Assembly: GCA_903860985.1 (NCBI GenBank)
Contig: CAIOSO010000154.1
Span: forward strand, 1 to 36,308
Source of the DNA: an uncultured Flavobacteriales bacterium
GTDB lineage: Bacteria; Bacteroidota; Bacteroidia; Flavobacteriales_D; Crocinitomicaceae
DNA length: 36,308 nucleotides
Direction of reading: 5' to 3'
How positions within the stretch are numbered: the stretch's first letter is position 1; the number at the start of each line of letters is the position of its first letter. Of the stretch, positions 31,660 to 36,308 are shown one piece after another. Under the pieces are notes generated by a model. It searched no databases and was not told the DNA's origin. It was given only the letters and a program-made list of their open reading frames with translations. The position numbers were made by a program, and so were the translations under genes.

Positions 31660-32685
31660 ATGAAAAAAACGGGAGTCTTATTGCTTCAATTGGGAACACC
31701 AGACAGTCCAAAAACGAAGGATGTTAGAAGGTATTTAACAGAGTTTTTAAATGATCCCCGCGTCATTGATATTCCATGGATTCTACGTAAAATATTGGTA
31801 AATGGCATCATTGTTCCATTTAGAGCACCGAAATCAGCGAAAATCTATAAAGAACTTTGGGAGCTAGGGGACGGAGTTTCACCACTAAAGACACACACAC
31901 TAAAAGTTCAGGAAATGTTGCAACATGCATTTCAAAATGAAGATGTCACGGTAGAAATGGCGATGCGTTATCAGAATCCATCCATGGATAGTGTGCTTGA
32001 ACGCATGCATCAAGCAAATTACGACGAAATCATTATCCTTCCCTTATTTCCGCAATACGCAAGTGCCTCAACAGGATCCGCAGTGGAAAAAGCAATGAAC
32101 ATCATTCGTAAATGGTGGGTCATTCCAGAAATAAAAATCATTAGTCAATTTTGGGACAACGAAGGATACATTGATTCGATTGTAGAAAACACAAAACAGT
32201 TCAACCTAAAAGATTACGACCACGTTCTTTTTTCCTACCACGGATTACCAGAAAGACAAGTGGACAAAGTATATGAGGGAACCGACCTCTGTGCGGATGA
32301 ACCTTGTGAAACTGAACTAAATGACCGAAATAAGTTTTGTTACAAGGCAACTTCCTTTGCAACTACTCGACTCATTGCGCAAAAAATTGGTTTAACAAAC
32401 GAGCAATATACGGTTTGTTTTCAATCGAGACTGGACAAAAAATGGTTAACACCTTTCTCCGATAAAGTAGTAGAGGAATGGGCGAAAAAAGGCGCGAAGA
32501 AATTATTGGTTTTTAGTCCCGCATTTGTTGCCGACTGCTTGGAAACCTTAGTCGAAATCGGTGAAGAATACCAAGAGATTTTCGAAGAAAATGGCGGCGA
32601 AAAAGTACAACTAGTTCCAAGCTCAAACAGTCATCCATTATTCGTCAATGGATTAGAAAAACTGATTCGTCAAAAAATGAACTAG
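31660..32685 (+). CDS. hemH: Ferrochelatase
   Basis: The product has 341 residues and inserts Fe(II) into a porphyrin in haem synthesis. The N-terminus GVLLLQLGTPDSP, the catalytic His194 in SYHGLPER, and FVADCLETL (289-297) with E295 are family signatures; FPQYASASTGSA is also typical. An insert after the active-site loop (about 204-230) holds three cysteines (C211, C216, C227) where the classic enzyme has a DPYP-type loop, with C253 further on. Some bacterial ferrochelatases bind a [2Fe-2S] cluster through internal cysteines, so this is possible but unproven. The gene stands alone, 82 nt before ahcY. Confidence 0.95.
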   Translation: MKKTGVLLLQLGTPDSPKTKDVRRYLTEFLNDPRVIDIPWILRKILVNGIIVPFRAPKSAKIYKELWELGDGVSPLKTHTLKVQEMLQHAFQNEDVTVEMAMRYQNPSMDSVLERMHQANYDEIIILPLFPQYASASTGSAVEKAMNIIRKWWVIPEIKIISQFWDNEGYIDSIVENTKQFNLKDYDHVLFSYHGLPERQVDKVYEGTDLCADEPCETELNDRNKFCYKATSFATTRLIAQKIGLTNEQYTVCFQSRLDKKWLTPFSDKVVEEWAKKGAKKLLVFSPAFVADCLETLVEIGEEYQEIFEENGGEKVQLVPSSNSHPLFVNGLEKLIRQKMN

Positions 32686-32702
32686 GATAATTATGGTATC
32701 CT

Positions 32703-32733
32703 TTTACGTTTACACATTTAAGTAGTAAATTTG
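32703..32733 (+). promoter_or_regulatory. Promoter of ahcY (TTTA-N19-TAAATTTG)
   Basis: TTTA at 32703-32706 and a full TAAATTTG at 32726-32733 are spaced exactly 19 nt, the Bacteroidota consensus spacing. The ATG lies 34 nt beyond. This is the best promoter in the window. Confidence 0.7.
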
Positions 32734-32767
32734 CATTCGATTACATAAATAAATAGATAAAATAAGT

Positions 32768-34060
32768 ATGGCTTATAAAGTTAAAGACATCAGCTTAGCT
32801 GAATGGGGTAGAAAAGAAATTAAATTGGCTGAAGCAGAAATGCCGGGTCTTATGGCGCTTCGTGAAGAATACGGTACGTCTCAACCATTAGCTGGCGCAA
32901 GAGTTGCAGGATGTCTGCATATGACCATTCAAACTGCTGTTTTAATTGAAACGTTGGTGGAATTAGGAGCGGAAGTTACCTGGTCATCATGTAACATTTT
33001 CTCTACACAAGATCACGCAGCAGCAGCAATCGCAGCAGCTGGCATTCCAGTTTTCGCGTGGAAAGGAATGAACGAAGAAGAATTCGATTGGTGTATTGAA
33101 CAAACCTTGTTTGCTTTTGAAGGTGGAAAACCATTAAACATGATCTTAGATGATGGAGGTGATTTAACCAACATGGTATTCGATCGTTTCCCTGAGTTAA
33201 CGAAAGATATCAAAGGATTATCCGAAGAAACGACTACTGGTGTTCACCGTTTGTACGAGCGTGTGAAAAACGGAACGTTAGTGATGCCTGCAATCAATGT
33301 CAATGACTCCGTTACAAAATCGAAATTTGATAACAAATACGGATGTAAAGAATCATTAGTAGATTCCATTCGTCGTGCTACGGATACAATGATGGCTGGA
33401 AAAGTTGCCGTTGTATGTGGTTACGGTGATGTTGGAAAAGGATCTGCTGCATCGTTGAAAGGTGCTGGTGCACGTGTCATCGTTACGGAAATCGATCCAA
33501 TTTGTGCGCTTCAAGCAGCAATGGACGGATTCGAAGTAAAACGTTTGGATACAGTGGTTCACTTAGGTGACATCATCGTAACAACGACTGGAAACAAAAA
33601 CATCGTTGTTGGACGTCATTTTGAAAACATGAAAGACAAAGCGATCGTTTGTAACATCGGTCACTTCGATAACGAAATCGATATGGCTTGGTTGAACAAC
33701 AATCACGGAGCTTCAAAAATCGAAATCAAACCACAAGTTGATTTATACAACATCAATGGTAAGGACATCATTATCCTTGCAGAAGGACGTTTGGTAAATC
33801 TTGGATGTGCAACTGGACACCCATCTTTCGTTATGTCGAACTCATTTACAAACCAAACGTTGGCTCAATTAGAAATCTGGTTGCATGCTGATAAATATGG
33901 AAACGACGTGTACATGCTTCCTAAACATTTGGATGAAAAAGTTGCTCGTTTACACCTTGCAAAAATTGGTGTTGAATTGGAAACCTTAAGTACAGATCAA
34001 GCTGACTACATTGGCGTAGCAGTAGAAGGTCCATTCAAAGCGGAACATTACCGATACTAG
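32768..34060 (+). CDS. ahcY: Adenosylhomocysteinase
   Basis: The product has 430 residues. It splits S-adenosylhomocysteine to adenosine and homocysteine, keeping SAM-dependent methyltransferases (several of which are encoded in this window) from product inhibition. Family blocks are [31 protein letters not shown], the NAD-binding loop GYGDVGKG (about 219-226), [12 protein letters not shown] and [16 protein letters not shown], and it ends with the C-terminal FKAEHYRY that reaches into the neighbouring subunit. It has its own strong promoter and ends in a strong terminator. Confidence 0.98.
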   Translation: MAYKVKDISLAEWGRKEIKLAEAEMPGLMALREEYGTSQPLAGARVAGCLHMTIQTAVLIETLVELGAEVTWSSCNIFSTQDHAAAAIAAAGIPVFAWKGMNEEEFDWCIEQTLFAFEGGKPLNMILDDGGDLTNMVFDRFPELTKDIKGLSEETTTGVHRLYERVKNGTLVMPAINVNDSVTKSKFDNKYGCKESLVDSIRRATDTMMAGKVAVVCGYGDVGKGSAASLKGAGARVIVTEIDPICALQAAMDGFEVKRLDTVVHLGDIIVTTTGNKNIVVGRHFENMKDKAIVCNIGHFDNEIDMAWLNNNHGASKIEIKPQVDLYNINGKDIIILAEGRLVNLGCATGHPSFVMSNSFTNQTLAQLEIWLHADKYGNDVYMLPKHLDEKVARLHLAKIGVELETLSTDQADYIGVAVEGPFKAEHYRY

Positions 34061-34074
34061 AAACTATAAAGCAT

Positions 34075-34112
34075 AAAAAAGCCCTGACAGAATCAATCGT
34101 CAGGGCTTTTTT
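34075..34112. terminator. Bidirectional terminator after ahcY
   Basis: A perfect 14-bp stem (AAAAAAGCCCTGAC with GTCAGGGCTTTTTT) has a 10-nt loop and T-runs on both strands, between convergent genes. It shares the CCCTGAC core with the terminator at 2218-2249. Confidence 0.93.
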
Positions 34113-34131
34113 TATGTGTTAAATTTTCGTG

Positions 34132-34749
34132 TTAAAACTTGTACGTATATTGAACGGAGAAGAGCGGTCCTCCCACTCCAATTTCCGCACCTAACGCAGA
34201 ATTGTAACTGAAGAAATAGCGAAATCCATAACACAATCGAGCAGAAACGGGAACTGTTACCAGATCTGCTGAGTTGTAGCTATAGTTTAACACGTCATTT
34301 TTCCACTGTTTTTCCCAACGATTGTTCGTTCCAACCGCTAATCCAATGTAGCTATCTACATTTGGACTCGAACTCGGTAATAAAAAATTGAAACGTGCTT
34401 GAACCCTCAAACGTGACTTTAAATCAGTATAATTCGAAGGAATGTAAGTCCATTGATTATTGACAAAAACAGTATCACTAGAAGAATAAGACTCCCGATA
34501 CGAATTATACATCACATCGATTCCAACACTCACATCGTTCGTGATCATATACGCATAACGAAGTCCGCTAGGTGGAATACTCCTTGATCCATTCATACTC
34601 GTTGAGTTCGCACCAAAGCCAAAGAAATCAAATTTCAAGAAATTTGGTCCACCACCATAAAGCTCAAATGAATGATTCCCTTGAAAGGACGCTTGTCCAT
34701 GAGCAAGTCCGATTGTTCCAATAAACAAAAGAGATAGTAGTTTTTTCAT
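34132..34749 (-). CDS. Outer-membrane beta-barrel protein, small
   Basis: The product has 205 residues. The signal peptide (1-19) ends at HGQ. The mature part is about 185 residues of alternating polar/aromatic strands (LRYAYMITNDVSVGIDVMYN, SRLRVQARFNF, VSARLCYGFRYFF) and ends VQYTYKF with a C-terminal phenylalanine, as in 8-strand OmpA/OmpW-like barrels. No peptidoglycan-binding domain is present and I do not recognise a specific family. It starts 3 nt downstream of the aconitase stop, so it may be read from the aconitase transcript. Confidence 0.8.
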   Translation of the reverse strand: MKKLLSLLFIGTIGLAHGQASFQGNHSFELYGGGPNFLKFDFFGFGANSTSMNGSRSIPPSGLRYAYMITNDVSVGIDVMYNSYRESYSSSDTVFVNNQWTYIPSNYTDLKSRLRVQARFNFLLPSSSPNVDSYIGLAVGTNNRWEKQWKNDVLNYSYNSADLVTVPVSARLCYGFRYFFSYNSALGAEIGVGGPLFSVQYTYKF

Positions 34750-34752
34750 TTC

Positions 34753-36308
34753 TTATGATTCCATTAACTTAATCAAATTCAATGCTGAACCTGCTTTAAA
34801 CCATTCAATTTGCGAAGCATTGTATGTGTGATTCAACATGATTTCTTCACTAGATCCATTCGCATGATTTAATTTCAAGGTAAGTTGTTTACCTGGAGTA
34901 AAAGATGCCAAATCTGTAAAGTCGAATGTATCGTCCTCCATAATTTTATCGTAATCTGCTTCGTTCGAGAAAGTCAAACCTAACATTCCTTGTTTTTTCA
35001 AGTTCGTTTCATGAATACGAGCAAATGATTTAACGATCACTGCACAAACACCTAAGTGACGTGGTTCCATCGCTGCATGTTCGCGGGATGAACCTTCACC
35101 GTAGTTATGGTCTCCGACAACGATTGTTGGAACACCCGCAGCTTTGTACGCACGTTGAACAGCAGGAACTTCACCATGCTCACCAGTCAATTGATTTTTC
35201 ACTGAATTCGCTTGACCGTTGAATGCGTTCTCAGCACCAATCAATAAGTTATTGGAAATGTTATCTAGGTGTCCACGGTAACGCAACCATGGTCCAGCCA
35301 TTGAGATGTGATCCGTCGTACATTTTCCTTTTGCTTTGATCAACAAACGAGCTGACTCAATATTTTTTCCGTCCCAGATTGGGAAATTTTCTAATAATTG
35401 CAAACGAGAAGAATCCGGAGCTACTAAAATTTCTACTCCACTTCCATCTTCCGCTGGAGCTTGGTATCCATTGTCGTCAACTGCAAACCCACGTGTTGGT
35501 AATTCATCACCGTGAGGAGGATTCAATTTCACTTGCTCTCCTTTGTCGTTCGTCAAAGTATCTTTTAACGGATTAAATCCTAAATCACCAGCAATTGCCA
35601 ATGCAGCCACCATTTCAGGTGATGTTACAAAGGCATGCGTGTTTGGATTTCCATCTGCGCGTTTCGAGAAGTTACGGTTGAATGAGTGTACAATCGTGTT
35701 TTTCTCTTGTTTCTCTGCTCCTTCTCTCGACCATTGTCCGATACAAGGACCACACGCATTCGTAAATACTTTCGTTCCCATTTTTTCGAAGTCCGCTAGG
35801 ATTCCATCGCGGTCCGCTGTAAATCGAACTTGCTCAGATCCTGGATTGATTCCAAATTCTGCTTTTGGAGAAATGCCTTGTGCAACTGCTTGTTGAACAA
35901 TTGACGCTGCACGCGCTAAATCCTCGTAAGAAGAGTTTGTACAAGAACCGATAAGTCCCCACTCTACTTTCATTGGCCAATTGTTTGCTGTTGCTTCCGC
36001 GCGCATTTTGGAAACGGGCGTTCCTCTATCTGGTGTAAATGGACCATTAATATGTGGTTCCAGTTCACTTAAGTTAATTTCAATGATTTGATCAAAGTAT
36101 GCAGATGGATTATCGTACACCTCTTGATCTCCTGTTAAATGCTCTGCGATTTGATCTGCAGCTTTAACTACTTCCTCGCGACCAGTTGCCATCAAATAAC
36201 GACGCATGGACTGATCATAACCAAAAGTTGATGTCGTTGCACCGATTTCAGCACCCATATTACAAATGGTTCCATTTCCAGTACAAGAAAGGGAAATAGC
36301 TCCTTCGC
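34753..36308 (-). CDS. acn: Aconitate hydratase, mitochondrial-type, N-terminal part outside window
   Basis: About 518 residues are visible, open to the right edge. An internal Met at 36258 is not the start: upstream codons continue in frame with [10 protein letters not shown], matching aconitase. The cluster-binding cysteines are visible in [11 protein letters not shown] and [10 protein letters not shown], and the C-terminal swivel domain has DHISMAGPW and [12 protein letters not shown] (substrate Ser/Arg) and [14 protein letters not shown]. The sequence is much closer to the mitochondrial aconitase type than to AcnB. It interconverts citrate and isocitrate in the TCA cycle and needs a 4Fe-4S cluster. 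Confidence 0.96.
   Translation of the reverse strand, partial: EGAISLSCTGNGTICNMGAEIGATTSTFGYDQSMRRYLMATGREEVVKAADQIAEHLTGDQEVYDNPSAYFDQIIEINLSELEPHINGPFTPDRGTPVSKMRAEATANNWPMKVEWGLIGSCTNSSYEDLARAASIVQQAVAQGISPKAEFGINPGSEQVRFTADRDGILADFEKMGTKVFTNACGPCIGQWSREGAEKQEKNTIVHSFNRNFSKRADGNPNTHAFVTSPEMVAALAIAGDLGFNPLKDTLTNDKGEQVKLNPPHGDELPTRGFAVDDNGYQAPAEDGSGVEILVAPDSSRLQLLENFPIWDGKNIESARLLIKAKGKCTTDHISMAGPWLRYRGHLDNISNNLLIGAENAFNGQANSVKNQLTGEHGEVPAVQRAYKAAGVPTIVVGDHNYGEGSSREHAAMEPRHLGVCAVIVKSFARIHETNLKKQGMLGLTFSNEADYDKIMEDDTFDFTDLASFTPGKQLTLKLNHANGSSEEIMLNHTYNASQIEWFKAGSALNLIKLMES

Noticed and set aside
1..36308. CRISPR arrays, tRNA/rRNA genes, IS elements, prophage, attachment sites
   Set aside because: I looked for regular direct repeats, tRNA-like cloverleaf motifs, transposase or integrase motifs and terminal repeats, and saw none.

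Overview
The window reads as chromosomal DNA of a free-living Bacteroidota bacterium. It is most likely a flavobacterium-like lineage, and Crocinitomicaceae/Fluviicola is my guess rather than something the sequence proves. The evidence is a PorX regulator of the type IX secretion system, a type III glutamine synthetase, a GIN-domain lipoprotein, a YfhO-type membrane protein, moderate-to-low GC, almost no Shine-Dalgarno sequences, and many matches to the Bacteroidota promoter element TAnnTTTG just upstream of genes. I saw no rRNA, tRNA, CRISPR array, insertion sequence or prophage. Coding density is very high and no gene-free stretch exceeds about 180 bases.

Layout. Bases 1-2200: a truncated PlsC-type acyltransferase (minus), an unrecognised membrane-anchored protein and a four-helix-bundle (S23-type) protein. 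Bases 2200-5230: glutamine synthetase III divergent from a CoA-pyrophosphatase-like Nudix hydrolase, with a palindromic candidate operator between them. Bases 5370-7260: MnmD and an O-methyltransferase (an operon) and an ORF6N-domain protein. Bases 7380-12400: alaS followed by an overlapping glycosyltransferase, facing wecB; the last two start with TTG. Bases 12500-16150: a small cysteine-rich lipoprotein, a membrane thioredoxin-like protein and a large YfhO-family protein. Bases 16190-18790: an xth-pcm-response regulator cluster. The regulator is a sigma-54 activator without a DNA-binding domain. Bases 18830-21650: a three-gene envelope operon (PagL-like deacylase, GIN lipoprotein, outer-membrane barrel) divergent from mazG and a short MscS-like channel gene. 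Bases 22957-23592: a HigBA-type toxin-antitoxin pair whose toxin frame is broken at a slippery heptamer. Bases 23714-26545: an HD-domain dNTPase-like gene back-to-back with porX. Bases 26607-28565: sufS-sufE-DUF59. Bases 28562-31548: a LuxE-like, TauE-like, M20 amidohydrolase and lipoprotein operon. Bases 31660-36308: ferrochelatase, adenosylhomocysteinase, an outer-membrane barrel and the C-terminal two thirds of aconitase.

Working together: most genes are housekeeping (translation, tRNA modification, Fe-S assembly, haem, methyl cycle, TCA cycle, nitrogen assimilation, nucleotide sanitation). Two parts concern the cell surface: the glycosyltransferase/WecB/YfhO genes, and the PagL/GIN/barrel operon. 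PorX connects the window to protein secretion. The items that most deserve a second look are the split toxin gene, the near-leaderless promoter layout repeated at several genes, the palindrome upstream of the glutamine synthetase gene and the inverted repeat abutting the sufS start. I did not find a convincing wholly new multi-gene system.
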